Part shown: positions 1 to 12,719 of the stretch, one piece after another | How the letters are laid out: each line of letters begins with the position of its first letter | How positions within the stretch are numbered: position 1 is the first letter of the stretch | DNA from: Cornus controversa | Lineage: Eukaryota > Streptophyta > Magnoliopsida > Cornales > Cornaceae | DNA length: 64,000 nucleotides | NCBI GenBank assembly: GCA_026545225.1 | Contig: CM048853.1 | Span: 17,424,755 to 17,488,754, forward strand | Reading direction: 5' to 3' | Position numbers and translations under genes: made by a program | Notes under the pieces: model-generated | Databases searched by the model: none | The model's input: only the letters and a program-made list of their open reading frames with translations | What the model was told of the DNA's origin: nothing

Positions 1-3000
1 CATATTGATCATAATTTTGACTCATGGCACCATCATTCCCTATGTGAGACATTTAATTAGGGAGCTTACAAATAAGTGATGCTACCTATCCTTAGGATTC
101 CTTAAGATGTTACAAAATTTTGAGATAGTACAATGAAAGATCACGATGTCAATAGTTTGATAGTTACAATGAAAAATCATGATGCCGGCATAATTATTAC
201 CATGAGGATTGAATTGCCAAAGAGATTACCCTTAATTTGGTGGGTACAATAACATCAATCATGACATCAATTATCCCCGATTGTTGTTTTATGCAAGAAT
301 AAGAAAATAAACCATGCTGAGTTCATTGCCTCACTTCTATACTTAGTGAAAGAAAGGCTTCTTGTGATTTTTGCAAGGGGCAAAGAGCTAATATTTTATG
401 GGGGGGAGATGTTTCAGAAAGTTAGGATCCTTCTGAGAGAGGAAACAAGTTTAATTTCAATGAACATGCCTTTAATAGTCTATATCAACTTGAAAATGAA
501 GGCATTTTTAGATATTATTCTGGTAATATTATTAATTTCTCTAAGTCAGAAAAATAATTTTTTAAACAAAAGCACAAACTGTAGCTCTACTTGAAAGTCT
601 TCAGGGAACCTTTTCCATAGAAATTTATTAATGTGTGTCTGCATGACCAAGGGTAATTCCAAGGTGGTGACTGATGGGGTTTGAGTGAAATCCTAACTCT
701 TTGAATTTATACGTCCCCACCACCCCTTTTATATTAATAAATTTGGTCGAGTCATATAAAAAATATAAGGTGTGCGCTTGCCCTTCTATCAAGTCCCTAA
801 GTGACAATAAAGAGCTTAGATTGAATCCCGGTTTCATTATGACCAGAGCGTTTATGGGTATATGTGAAGGGCACCCCTGCTATGTAGTAAACTCATAACC
901 ATGGAAACACAATCCTATCTACTAAAAAAGGTAAAAATAATAAAACACAAACAGGTTACCCACTAGAGTAAGAGCGAAACCATAGAATCAACTAATTGAG
1001 GAATTGAAGTTATTCAGTTTCATGGGCACTAATCTAAAAGTGATCACATAATTTATTTGTAACACAAAGTAACAAATAGACTGAACCTAAACAACCAAAT
1101 ATAAAGAACGAAGAATTAAATTCTGTAATGCCCTAAATTTAAATGTAGCTATAGTTTGGAGAGATCAATTTGTTAGCTCTATTACATTTGTGCCCATGCC
1201 ACAAACCATGTAGCAGAAAGGGTTGACTGTTCAGATTAGAGCAAAGCAATTTAGCGACCTTCTCAATCACACTTTTTTTTATAGCTCACTAGTAAACCAC
1301 ATCACATCCTTAGCTTCAAATAATGTCATAAGTGCCAAATAATCATTTTTCACTTTTATCTGAGATTTTTGTAGCCGAAGCAAAATGCCAGAGGAATATG
1401 ATAAATCATTAATAGGACGTGGACCAATACTTGCTACAGATTTAAGCATGAAGGACAGCTTTGTCAAGCCTTATGTTTGTATTTCCCTTACTTTCTCTCC
1501 ATTTCTTCTCAATAACAAAACTGATAAAAATTATTCTTAATATGTTATTATATCTTCTCTTCCCCATTTCATTTTTCCTTCTCTTCCTTTTTATTCCCAC
1601 AAAAGAACCAAAGAGTGTGCACGCAACATGTTTTACACAGACAATCACAACTTAAAATAAAAAATATATTGTATAAATGATTATGTCAAGAACTTTAGCA
1701 AGCAGACATTGTAGGAGCAAACGTCTTATGTCACAATCATGAAGTATAAGAAATGCTAAACATAAAACTCATCCTTTAATTTCTTTATTTCTATTTTTGT
1801 TTTTTTCCCAACCACCCCAACACCCCCACATCGCGAAAAAATCTCTTTTTGTTTTAACCATTGTCATTCTTTGTAACCATTGTAATATCTTCCCCATCTG
1901 AAAATTTTACCATCATCACCATGATATTTACTTTATCATGTACATTTCACATAAATAACATATAAATAAATAACATTCAACCAAATGGTACCACTACCAT
2001 AAGATATCCCAACATCAACAAGAAACAAAGACAATTAGTTTCATACAGGATACAGAATAAGCAAATCCATTGGACCCAAATTTTTTCATATGCTCATCCC
2101 CTTTGCGCAGGTTTCAACCTTTTGAGGCCAAAAAAGAAGTATTTGTCAACAGGTGTACATGGAGTGCAATTAAAGATGTGTGTGTGTTCTTGGTACATTG
2201 TGACTAAGCTACAAGTTATACTATGCTATGTAAAGGATATACTAGCTAAGCTACACCAAGAAGTTAAGAAATCTAGTTAAGCTATGCTGCATACAAACTA
2301 GTCTTCCCTTTGGTCTAATCCTACTCTTTCACCGCTAAAGAGTTCTCAAGTGTGGGATTTATGGAAATTCACAACAGAGTATCCAAAAACCACCACCACC
2401 ACCACAAATTCTCTATCAAATTTTAATAGAATTGAAGGAGACCCAAATTTCAAAAGATCAATTAAAGCTTTAAACATAGCATAGCATAACAAAGATTCCA
2501 ACTTTGTGCTTAGTCAATATGCCAAAAACCATGTTTAAACACCCAATTACAGATATGTTATCCAATTGCTTAGTCAAAAGCAATGAGATCCATAGAACTT
2601 ATCCAATATATGGATACATTCTTGAATTGTGACGAATTATAATGAATATATGGGTACATTCTCAAATCACTATAATTCTTCACTCTCTTTAATAAAATAT
2701 TTATTGCCACAAATCCATAACAATAAAAGAGAAAAATCAGTATATGGAAAAATAAACACATACCTGTAGATAAACACACATATGCATGTGAGAGTGGGTG
2801 AATAGAAGAGAAATATCACCTGGGATGAATCACACGAGCAAGGTGAGAAAGGTAACCTAATAGCAGTGGATAGAGAGATAGTTACAGTGGAGACAGAGGG
2901 GCTGCTCTGGGACATTAAAATTGAAAATAAAATTTTGAGATAAGAAAAATAATTAGTTGTCAAAGTAATTGAAGTGACCCAGATGATAAAACCCTAAAAT

Positions 3001-3179
3001 GGGAAAAAAATTGAGAGAAGAGTGAATTTACGAACACCTTAAAGGGAAAATGCTTGGGATCGAAGGTTAGAGTAACGACCTTGAACGAAACCTTTCAACT
3101 GTCAACACCAATAGTACGTAATTATTAAAATTACAAGTACCAATTGTTAAAACTCCCACTTGGAACAAAGGCCAGAGGT
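1..3179. other. AT-rich intergenic DNA, no gene recognised
   Basis: No reading frame here resembles a known protein and the frames present are short. A stretch near 620-960 looks like dispersed repeat DNA, but I could not place it in a family. Runs of A/T and simple repeats account for most of the rest. Confidence 0.5.
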
Positions 3180-3425
3180 CTTTGGTGAGAAATCGATCGC
3201 TAAATGAGCCTAAGAGAGAGTGAGGGTTTCATGAGGGCTTTGGGTTTCATGAGTGCTTCGGTGGGAAATCGCTAAATGGGCATAAGAGAGAGTGAGGGTT
3301 TCATGAGGGCTTTGGATTTCATGAGGGCTTCAGTGAGAAATTGATTGCTAATTGGGTATGAGAGAGACTGAGGGTTTCATGAGGGCTTTGGGTTCATGGG
3401 TTTCATAAGGGCCGATGAGAAAGTG
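3180..3425. repeat. Tandem repeat, three units of about 74 bp
   Basis: The core TGAGGGTTTCATGAGGGCTT starts near 3,221, 3,293 and 3,369, giving spacings of 72 and 76 bp. The units share a GAGAAATTG/GAAATCG block and a TAAGAGAGA block and are clearly diverged. No coding function is seen. Confidence 0.75.
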
Positions 3426-3739
3426 GCGGGCTTCAGTGGGTTTTGTGTGGGCGAGTAAGAAGAAATAGTAAAAGGGTTTAGCTGGAGTGCAAATTAGGAA
3501 GCACAAATTTTTTTTGGTTATTGACGTTAAGCTAGAAATGTTGTAAAAGTTAAATTTTTACTACTTATCAACGGGAGTCTTGTTAACCTGTTGAAGTTTG
3601 ACAAATACCACGTTAATGTATGTGAACATTAACGGGGGCATTTAGGTGGCCTTGAAAACCTTGATTTTACCAGGATTAAGATAAAACGCCATGAAACTTT
3701 AATAATTTATGAAAATAAAGATACTCCTCTTGTAAATCC
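3426..3739. other. Spacer next to the Tat-like fragment, no gene seen
   Basis: AT-rich sequence between the 74-bp repeat array and the truncated 3' side of the gag remnant. I recognise no protein or repeat family in it. The break point of the retroelement lies somewhere near its right edge. Confidence 0.4.
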
Positions 3740-5840
3740 CGTGAAAAGTAATTTCTACGACCCTAAACATAGAAACGTCGTGAATACTTCGTCGTGGAAG
3801 CCTACTTTTCTTGTAATGCTTCTTCGAACTCATTTCCCCACCCAGAAGGAAGAGGTATTTCATTCATCATGGTCCATGTAGGAGGATTGAACCTCAGCTA
3901 GTATGCTTTGATTTCGCTGCGAGATTCGATCCAGACAGCATCTTTGGGCATTGGTCCCCACACTTTTCCTTCCTCTAGTCATTTAATTTTTTGAGCCTCC
4001 CATTCCATCTAGGATTGTAGACAATTTTGTTCTTGTTCCTCGCTTTCTTCTTTGAGACCTTCATTTCACTGATTGTTAGAGACAGTTTGAGAAAGTGACT
4101 CTTGAGACATCACTCGTGTGTTTCTGAGTAATGATTCTTGCAGGATCCTTGTAAGACTATTCCCATTTTGAACTTTCTTTTTTGGCCTCCATGTGAACAC
4201 ATTTTTTGATCACTTCTATTTGAAGTTGTGTGAGGAGAGCTTGAATGAGCTTTGTCTGGAGGGCTTGCCCCTTGTCTGCCCAGTCTTCTACCAATGTTTT
4301 CTTGACTCAATGTCTTATGTAACTGAGAACTTTCAGATGAAGTTACTGAAGCAACATGATGTATTTCTTGATATAAGTCTTTAGAGACGACGCTTGTAAC
4401 ATAAGTTGTACCTATTTCATAGTCCGAGTTAGGAAGTATTTCATCTTCTTCTTCGGACTCAACCCCCTCCTCTTTAAGATAGTTATCAGACATATTGGAA
4501 AAGGCAAGAGCCTTTGCACCATGACTCGTTATGCTGAGCTCCATATCATGGGCACGAGTAACCAGCTCTTCAAATGTATAAGGCTTGATTCTTTGTAGAA
4601 TGTAGAGAAACTCCCAGTGCATGCCTTGTATACACATTTCGACTGCTGAGACTTTAGAAAGGCAATCTTTGCAATCAAGACTTATAGCTCGCCAGCAGTT
4701 GATATAGTCCACCACAAGCTCGTCCTTCATTTATTTAGTGTTAGTAAGTTTTAGCATGCTTACTATTCTGCGAGTACTATAGAAGCGGTTGAGAAACTCT
4801 CGTTCCATCTTCTCCCAACAATCAATACTCCGACTTTGATGTCCGTGTACCAATCAAATGTATTCCCTTTGAGGGAACGAACAAATTGTTTAACTAAGAG
4901 GTCCCCTTCTGTGCCAATTAATGTTATTGCAGGTCTCCACAAAGTGTGCAACATGTTGATTGGGATTGCTTCTTCTATCAAATTGTTAAAACTTTGGCGA
5001 TTGATATCCCACTGGTGTTTTTAAGCTGTCAATTCTTTCGGTGTAAGGTTTTGAGTACATGAGAGTGCTTTGAGGGGTGCCTCTATACTGTGCTCGAATT
5101 GTGTTCGTTATTATATCCTGCAATTGTTGGATAGATAGCAAAGCGATTGGCAAAGTAGGGTTAGTTTCGTCAGCCATGTGTCTTGACACCAATGTGTGAT
5201 GATGATCTTTTGAATTGCACCTTGAAGAGATAAATTTAAAGTATTCACAGGCAGATGTGTTGACTTGTCAGAATTTTAGATTTTGAGCTTACTCATTAGC
5301 GCGGTGATCTGCAAGTCCTTCTCTTCAATAGTCTTTATGAGGTTTTCGATTATGCGCGCCATGACTGCCAGTTGGTCCTCCACCAAGGTTGTTCAAGTCA
5401 TCATAGCTGTGACAACATTCGAATAGGAAAGACCTTGAGGGCCTGAATTTTTTGAAGTGACCGATTGTTCTAAAATCTCAAGTAACGACTTCGAGACCGA
5501 ACCAACGCTAGAGTTGGCATCAGAGACGGAGTGGGGTGAATGCGGTGGTGCTGACCTTTCTGAAATGACATTAGAATTCTTTACCCCCTGAGGATCAATG
5601 GTGTTAACATGTTTAGTTTTCACATCCATTGGTTTAGCAGGATTGATTTTCACCAAATCTTATTGATTCTTAAACGAAGCAATTGCTTTGGTCTTACTAC
5701 GCGTCATAGGACCTGCTGAGGTGATGTTGGCACTTGACGGGTTCTTAGTGTTCTTATCACCGCTTACGAAAAATTTGGTGTTAGCCATTGCAGTAGTGGT
5801 TTCTTTTGAATTTTTCTTGTTTGTCGTCTGCAACGTAAGA
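3740..5840 (-). mobile_element. Decayed gag region of a Tat-like Ty3/gypsy element (5' part only)
   Basis: Minus-strand reading frames resemble the gag of a widespread plant Ty3/gypsy group. Near the start there is an MTRSKTKA-type segment, then blocks such as VDYINCWRAISLDCKD and PYTFEELVTRAHDMELS. The gag begins next to the solo LTR at 5,846 and runs toward lower coordinates. The protease-to-integrase part and the 3' LTR are absent from the window, so only the 5' portion of the element survives. It is an old fossil with several breaks. The Ty3/gypsy assignment is firm. The Tat-like clade is inferred from gag wording and the primer site type. Confidence 0.75.
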
Positions 5841-7248
5841 GGAGCTGATAAGTGTTCAAAACTATGCATTTGAACCCTCTTTATTGCATATGTTAGTCCT
5901 ATTATTACGTTTACCGAGATACATTTACGGTATTTTTGTATTTTTGATGTATGCAGGTTTTGTACCAAAAGGAGCAATGTTGAGGCCATTTGCAGTTGAA
6001 AAGCAGAATTCAGAAATGAAGCTAAGGCATCTCGATCAATCGAGATGTTGATCTCGATCAATCAGAATCTTGATTGATCGAGGATTCATTTCAATTAATC
6101 AAAATCTCGATCAATCGAGATTCCAATCTCGATCAATCGAGATTCTGCAGACCCACTTGCCCACTTGCTCACCTGCTCTCCCACTTGCAACAAAATCCAC
6201 CTTTTTGCATGATTTGGATGGATTTTCTGACTTGAACAAGACACATGGAGATATTATTGACTTAGTTGGTATATATATTGATATATATATATATATATAT
6301 ATGGTGGGTCCCAAGGATGAAAAGTAGCCACAAATGCACAAAAGGAGCCTTTTTCTCATAGACAACATATACATATTTCGGGAGAGGGGGAAAAGGGAGC
6401 TGAACCAGACCTTAAAGCTTCATTTTCTCCATCAATTGAAGAGTGCAAGGCTGCCATGATCAACTAACTTCTCTACTAGGGTGTGGGTGAAACCCCTAAC
6501 CATGTAAACTTGTTCATTTTTGTAGCATTATTTGGGATTTGTATTTAAATGTTGATTACTTAGTCTAGTGATGATGTACACCTATACATTTCTTATATAT
6601 ATTCATATGATGTTGTTTTTATTCTTGTCTTAGAGTAGAATCTATCATGTGAATGCACAACATTTGCATCTTCCACAAGAAATGCAAATGATGGCTAGGT
6701 AATGGTATTTAAATGGAATGTATTGTTCTTACTTGTATAAACCATGCCAAGATAAGGTAGTTTGGATGCATTTAGGTTCACTTAGAGAGTAGGGTAATTA
6801 GTTAGGTTGAAGAACTATGCTTGTTGAAGATGGATTATGATAGGTTTGCACACACATTAATCTTTTGATATGTCATTGAGGTCACAAGCCTAATGACATT
6901 GTTAGACATTTAATTTGATAAATCCCAAGCTTGCTACATTTATGGACATGTGAATGGTTAGTGGTGGAAACCACCCCTAGTTCTCTCTCCCAACTTTTAA
7001 CTCTTTAAATTTAGTATTTTTAAATTTCATGCAATAGTTTTAAAACAAAAATCAAAACCTTGTTTTTAGATTTAAAGTGGAATTAATCTCTCTTCAAGAC
7101 AATTAACAACTAGTCCTCGTGGGATCGATACCCTCTATATAGAACCGTATCTACAAAGATTCGTGCTCTTGCGAGTGGTTAAATTATATTTTGAAAAAGG
7201 GCAAAAATAAGCTTATAATTATAATTCAAGTTTAGTCACACCAGGAGC
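5841..7248 (+). mobile_element. Solo LTR, Athila-type, with 5-bp target duplication GGAGC
   Basis: The LTR spans 5,846-7,243 (1,398 bp), starts TGATAAGTG and ends CACACCA. GGAGC stands at 5,841-5,845 and again at 7,244-7,248. Its last part, a CCTCTATATAG block followed by GCGAGTGGTTAA, matches the end of the Athila LTRs at 7,915 and 28,481, so it belongs to a related family. No internal Athila sequence follows; the flank is the leader of the Tat-like element. A full insertion therefore recombined between its two LTRs and left one. Confidence 0.9.
6029..6144. repeat. Run of short palindromes in the solo LTR
   Basis: The word CTCGATCAATCGAG (6-bp arms, 2-base loop) or a close variant occurs about five times, near 6,031, 6,053, 6,069 (reverse sense), 6,106 and 6,128. 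Each copy can fold on itself and copies can pair with each other. Confidence 0.85.
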
Positions 7249-7337
7249 CATAGATTCTGATGAACAGAGTTTTGGATGTATGATGTAGGAGACAGATATG
7301 AGAGGCAGAGATTGTCCCATCAGGCGTGCCAGAAATT
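7249..7337 (-). mobile_element. Leader and primer-binding site of the Tat-like element
   Basis: Read on the minus strand, TGGCACGCCTGATGGGAC at 7,314-7,331 lies just inside the LTR edge at 7,338, where a first-strand primer site should be. It resembles the TGGCACGCC-type primer site seen in many plant Ty3/gypsy elements. I do not assign the tRNA. The leader continues on the far side of the solo LTR. Confidence 0.65.
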
Positions 7338-7914
7338 TGTACACACAAATTTTGTGTCCGAAATTCTAGGAGCGAAAATTGGTAACAAATTATCAACTTT
7401 ATTAATTTTAGGAAAAATGGGTACAAATCTCTGTGAATCTTTACAAAAGAAAGATAAATTCCTCTGATTCGATCTCCTTGATAGTCCGGCTTCAAGGGCT
7501 GCTAGAGCTTGATCTTGAATTAGATTGTCGAGAGTTCTCTTCAAGTGTTTGTTATTGAAGAAAACCGGTGAGAATTTTTGATCGAGGGTTGAAGAAGATA
7601 GATCTCGAACAGTCTTGTTGATGATTCTTGAATTTGTTGAATTGTTAAGGAAGAACGGCATGACTTTGAGTGTGCTTGTTGTTGTTCTTCTTCAAAGCTT
7701 TGAAAGTTGGATGAACTTATGTCTTCAGATCTTTGAAGGCAGAGTCTGGCAGAGCTTCAATATTCCATCAGAGTCTCCCCCTCTTCTCTTCACCCTCTAC
7801 CTCTATTTATAGGCTTCTTGGAGGGGTAGATTTGTAACTTCTTTTCTTCTGATAATTATCCTATAATTATCCTTTATGATAATTGTGATAATTATCCAAT
7901 ATATACATAATAAT
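7338..7914 (-). mobile_element. 5' LTR of the Tat-like element, inner part
   Basis: On the minus strand the LTR ends ...TGTGTGTACA at 7,338, a few bases before the primer site. A TATA-like CTATAAATAG (minus) lies at 7,803-7,812. The LTR is cut at 7,914 by the Athila insertion and resumes at 29,970. Confidence 0.65.
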
Positions 7915-9398
7915 TGATGTGATTTCAATTTTACTTAACCACTCGCAATAGAACGAGTCCTCGTAGGACAGGGCTATATAGAGGGTGTCGAACCTCAAGG
8001 ACTTGCAAGGTTGAATTGTTATGTTACTTAGTCTTGAATTAATTCTAACATAATTGGAAACTAATTGTTGATGTTTGATCTTGATTTTAATTGAGAAAAT
8101 TAAAGATATTTATAAATTGATGTTATGAAATTTAATCTGGAAGAGAAGGTCCTGGGAACTGACTTCACCACTAACCCTCTAACAATGACAATTGTACTAA
8201 TTTGGGACTTTTAATCTATGCATCCAGAAAAGAATGGCTACAAGCCCAATTCAACTCTATCAAGAGAATTCGTTCAGCATTCAATTAAGGATAACTCGTC
8301 TTCGCTTAGCATGGCCTATACATCTAACTAACTAATGATGTGATAACCCATCTTTGCTTAGTACGAATTATCAAAAATCTAAATTGAACGATATGTGAAA
8401 ACTATTGTATAACCTGTCTTAACAAAATCACAGAAGTTGAAAAGAACTAAACCCTAATCATTGCAAATTCGAATTCATTCTACAAGAACAAGAATAAATG
8501 TGCAATTAAACAATACATTCAACTTAAAAGCAATAGCACACCTATTGTTTATGTCTCGGTTATACAATCAATGCACAAATTAAATCATTCCCAAATTAAG
8601 ATACAACTTAAAACATTGAAAGACAGGTTAGGGTTACGTCACTTCCCCGGAATGGTGTTTAGCCGCTCATGATCGGATGTCCAAGCTTGAATGATGATGA
8701 AATCGCCATCCTCTTGTCTGTATCGTCACGAATCGCCTCTGTATTTCTTTCTATGTTTCTTCTCCCCAGAATACCCCAGTTTTCTTCCTTTTCGTCATTT
8801 TTACTTTTTGAAACAAAACCAATGGGACACCTGGCCTCCCCAAAGTGGCAAGTACGCATAAGAAAATGGCACTTGCGTCTCACAAAGTGGCATTTGTGCC
8901 CAAAAAGTGGCAGTTGCGCAAATAGGGCAGAAAGTTGCTGAAAACGTCCATTTTAAGAAATTTTCGTGAAATATGAAATTGTACAGAATTAAATTTCCTT
9001 CAACTCATGCAAAGTTTGGGTCATTTTGACAATCATGTACGGAATTATGGCCTGAATACCAAAACGGGTCCAGAACTTTTTAGGCCTGAATTGGCTCAAT
9101 CTTCAATGCGAATAGGCCCGTGCTCCTTTTCTTCATTTAAATTTATTTCCAGCCCATTTCTTCAGTCCATTTAGTTTGGATCTTCAAGATAAACATATCT
9201 CTCATGGGTCAAGCTTTAGTGATAACTAAATGAGCACCATTTGTAGCCCGATTTTACCATTATTAATCAGAATTACCCTTAATCACCTGAAATCATAGAA
9301 AGATTAAAATTATTAATAAAAATATGAAAGAAATATTACTAAGACACTAATTCATATAATTTTAGGGGTATTGAATATGCAATATTCATTGCATATCA
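7915..9398 (-). mobile_element. Athila 3' LTR
   Basis: 1,484 bp, exactly the length of the copy at 28,481-29,964, with TG...CA ends. It is immediately preceded (minus sense) by the purine-rich tract at 9,399-9,412. Confidence 0.93.
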
Positions 9399-9412
9399 CA
9401 CCCCCAAACTTA
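9399..9412 (-). other. Athila polypurine tract
   Basis: Minus strand AAGTTTGGGGGTG abuts the LTR TGATATGC end, which is the usual plus-strand primer position and a typical Athila form. Confidence 0.8.
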
Positions 9413-11379
9413 CAAATTGGTAGTCTCTTAGCAATACAAAACTAAAAATGAAGTAAAACAACTAAATTATTTCCTCTTTCGTGGGAGATCCGATTGCATT
9501 TAGCATATGCAACAAGCCTTTTAAACTCCTAGGTTACCCCTAGTGGACGAGTGAAGTCTCGTGAGGATTTCCAGAGATGTTACCCACAAACATGCCAAAA
9601 TTCTTGTTTCAAACTTTAATCAAGGCGAAGACTACAAAATGCAGTTAAAAGACTTACATTCAAGAATATTTTCAAATCCTAAATCCCATAATTCAAAACA
9701 ATGGTTCTCACACAAAATTTACATCAATCACAACTCAAATAAACTAACTCTAGCCCCCTTATAAAAAGTGAACTAGCATTCATCAATGTGGTTTAACCCG
9801 GCCCATAGTGAGCAATTACAAGTCCCTTCAATTTATTGGATCCCCTTATTGAATGTATCACTCAAAACATGAACACATGCAATATTTATATATATATATA
9901 TATATATGGTTGTGCAATGCCCAGGTTTATTAGGCTTTCGAATTGATCCATGTAACAAGCTTTCAGCCTGTGACTCCCAAACCAAATGGCTTTAGGGTAC
10001 CAAGTTCTAAGATACCCCGATGGACCTAATAACTTGAATCAAAATGGCCACAAACCATAGACTAACTAATAACGTAATGCCCAGGTTTATTAGGCTTTCG
10101 AATTGGTCCATGTAGCGAGCTTTCAGCCTGTGACTCCCAAACCAAATGGCTTTAGGGCACCAGGTTTCAAGATACCCCGAATCACCTAATGACTCGAACC
10201 AAAATGGCCACAAACCATAGGATTTTTTTTTTTACAAGTGTAGCATGTTTAAAATGTTTATTCTCAAGGGATACCAACTTATATTCAGCACACATAATTG
10301 ATACTCAAGGCCAAGTACAAACCCCACTAACTCTACTAGTGTGCGTGTGAATTGTGAGAAGAACTAGAGTCAACCACTCCAAGTCATGTCAATGCAAATA
10401 ACGACTTAAACCACTGCATTCAAACCATAGTTTCTAGAAATTTTACACATACTATACAATTTCAAGTCAAGAACCTACATAAAGTATTAAACTCTTGATT
10501 GATGTTAAAACAAAACAACCTATAAAAAGAAACTACCAAACAATTCCTAAAAATCAATAAAATAAAAAGTTCCCTAAAACATGCCACTACTTCACATTCA
10601 TATTTAAAACATAAGAAAGGTATCGCCGTACCCCCAAACTTGAATGGTACAGTGTCCTCAATGTACAAGGATGAGAAACATAGATGAGAGGCAGAACGAT
10701 ATTACCATGAATAGTGGAGTGGACAGATTGCAAACTAGTAGCTGGAAGTTAACAATGGTGTTCCCCCCAAACCTAGGTGCAACATCCTATCAAAAGACAC
10801 CACTATACAAGCCAAGTGAAATGAATGGGTCCATAATAAGAAATATAAATAACGAACATTCAGAAAATAAGTAACTAAAGTTTTTTTTTTGTCGTCATTC
10901 TCTGAACTGGTGGTTCCCAATTTTCCAAGATGCATATGTGATAAGATATTGATTATCCAGATACTCTAACGTATAAAGTACAAAGGGGCTGCCTTTCCTT
11001 AGTAAAGTCATACTGTGTTGAAACAATCTCAATAGTATTGGGTATTGAAACTAGCCTTTAAAAAACAGAAATCATCAACTTTATCAAACATATGACAAAA
11101 TAGATACTTGGTACTACATACATAGTCAGGGAATGGACGACAAAATTTTTATTATTTATGTATGTATTGAATTTTAATATTTGTATCTATATAGAAATAT
11201 ATATAAATATATATTTTTTATGAACTAACCAATACACAAAATCACGAAAATAAAGGTTAAACAAAAAGAAGAAGAGAAAAAATAAAAAATAAAAAAAATA
11301 AAAATAAAAATGAAATAACAACGCAAAATAAAATGTCCGACCTTACCCCCACCGTGAAACCACCAATACCAGATCGTCC
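9413..11379 (-). mobile_element. Athila 3' non-coding region
   Basis: About 2 kb between the post-integrase frame and the polypurine tract, AT-rich with A-runs and no recognisable protein. Long 3' spacers are usual in Athila elements. It contains the duplicated 160-bp unit listed separately. A second CCCCCAAACTT (minus: AAGTTTGGGGG) near 10,630 resembles an extra internal polypurine tract. Confidence 0.7.
9914..10221. repeat. Two tandem 160-bp units in the Athila 3' region
   Basis: AATGCCCAGGTTTATTAGGC starts near 9,915 and again near 10,075. Both copies run through CTTTCAGCCTGTGACTCCC to AATGGCCACAAACCATAG, with scattered differences. Confidence 0.88.
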
Positions 11380-12500
11380 TATTGCGAGGCAGACGTCGAC
11401 GCTCCGCCAGAGTTTATATGCTCAAATTGCTTGGCGAACTCAACAAGCATCTTTAGAGTTTGGAGCTGATCCTCATGTGCATTCATGTCTGCACGCAATC
11501 CCTCTATCTCACCAGTAAGATAATTATAGTGCGCCTGGGTCATAACAAAAGGTGTTGGCTGGGCCCCCTGGGCAACCTGCTGTTCTGCCATAGGCACACC
11601 CACATGCCCCCTTATTGGAGTATCCTCAACTACTGATTCTGTAACAATGTCTAGCCGGGCTCCGACTGCTCTAGGTAACCGACTGGTGCTCCTTGTCCAA
11701 TCTATAAGAGAAAAGCAATGATGCCTCTCTCTACTGGCTCGGAGGCGGCAATCGGGAAATCATAATGTTACAGTATTTTGGTGATTAAATAGGGAAATGG
11801 AAGAGTCCAATTCTTTGCTGACTCTTTACTTTTCTGAACCAGCCCTTCATAAATAGTGTAGAATTGTCCCCCAAATGATGGCAGGGATGGAGATCCACTG
11901 CTTCACGTGAAAAGCTTAGAGATCTTCTAGAATTGCTCCTCGCCTCTGATTTGAATGCCCCATCGGATGAACGTTTCGGGATAATACATAATCCACAAAC
12001 CATAATTGTCTGGGAAGCCGAGAACGGGTTGTGGCATTCCTCTTATTATTAGCATACTGCCCGTTACACATGTTTTGGATCATATCATGAAGATCTATGT
12101 CCTAGAACTCCTTAAAAGTACTCCACAAATTGCTGGGCGTATCATCCCAAACCCCCAATGCCGCTTCAACAACATCTATCTCAACTCAAATTTTATGCCC
12201 ATTTATTAAGGTAAACAACACTCTTTGTTCGTCTTTTGAAGATGTCATATTCTGATAAAATAGTCGGACAATGCAAGGGTAATACACATTGGATGCCAAA
12301 GTAAACAATGGCTCCAAAAGTCTATCTCTGAATGCTTGCACTCCCTATTTTGTATCGTCATGATTGATGAAATCATCTACCATGAATGTAGTCTCTAGAG
12401 TAATTTTCCGCAAAGCCCATTCCGCTCGCACCACATCCTTAGCACTCTGGACACGCTTTGGAAGTGGTGGATTGGAGGAAAAGACACCCTTCCTCGCCAT
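11380..12500 (-). mobile_element. Decayed post-integrase frame of the Athila element
   Basis: The minus strand after integrase holds a broken frame in the place where Athila elements carry their env-like or second ORF. Its start side (near 12,500) resembles the conserved plant transposon-associated domain often found in Athila and Tat elements, judging from wording such as RAEWALRK and DPRRVLFTLI-like blocks. Its far end contains a coiled-coil-like segment with YNYLTGEIEGLRADM. There are several breaks. No membrane or envelope feature was seen. Confidence 0.55.
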
Positions 12501-12719
12501 TGGTAGAAGGTAAAGTGATGGGATAATTTATTCAAGCACTTGGTGAGCACTGTGGGCTAATGTCAAACTTAAAATCAACAGTGAATATCTAATGTTGAAC
12601 AAAATAGAATCGTCTTGCAATATTCGAAGTTGCTCAAGGTGTTGTGATCACTTGTGATCAATTAACAAAGAACTGGATGATGATTGGACTCACAAATTAG
12701 GGTTTAATTACTTTTAGAG

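Noticed and set aside
620-960. Possible SINE
   Set aside because: A TTGAATCCCGG word faintly recalls a pol III B box, but no A box, tail or target repeat could be found.
7232-7661. Minus-strand frames of 87-113 residues
   Set aside because: They lie in the LTR and leader of the Tat-like element and cross the primer site, so they are chance frames.
11380-12500. Envelope protein gene in the Athila element
   Set aside because: The frame sits in the right place but shows no signal peptide, membrane segment or envelope motif; recorded only as a decayed post-integrase frame.
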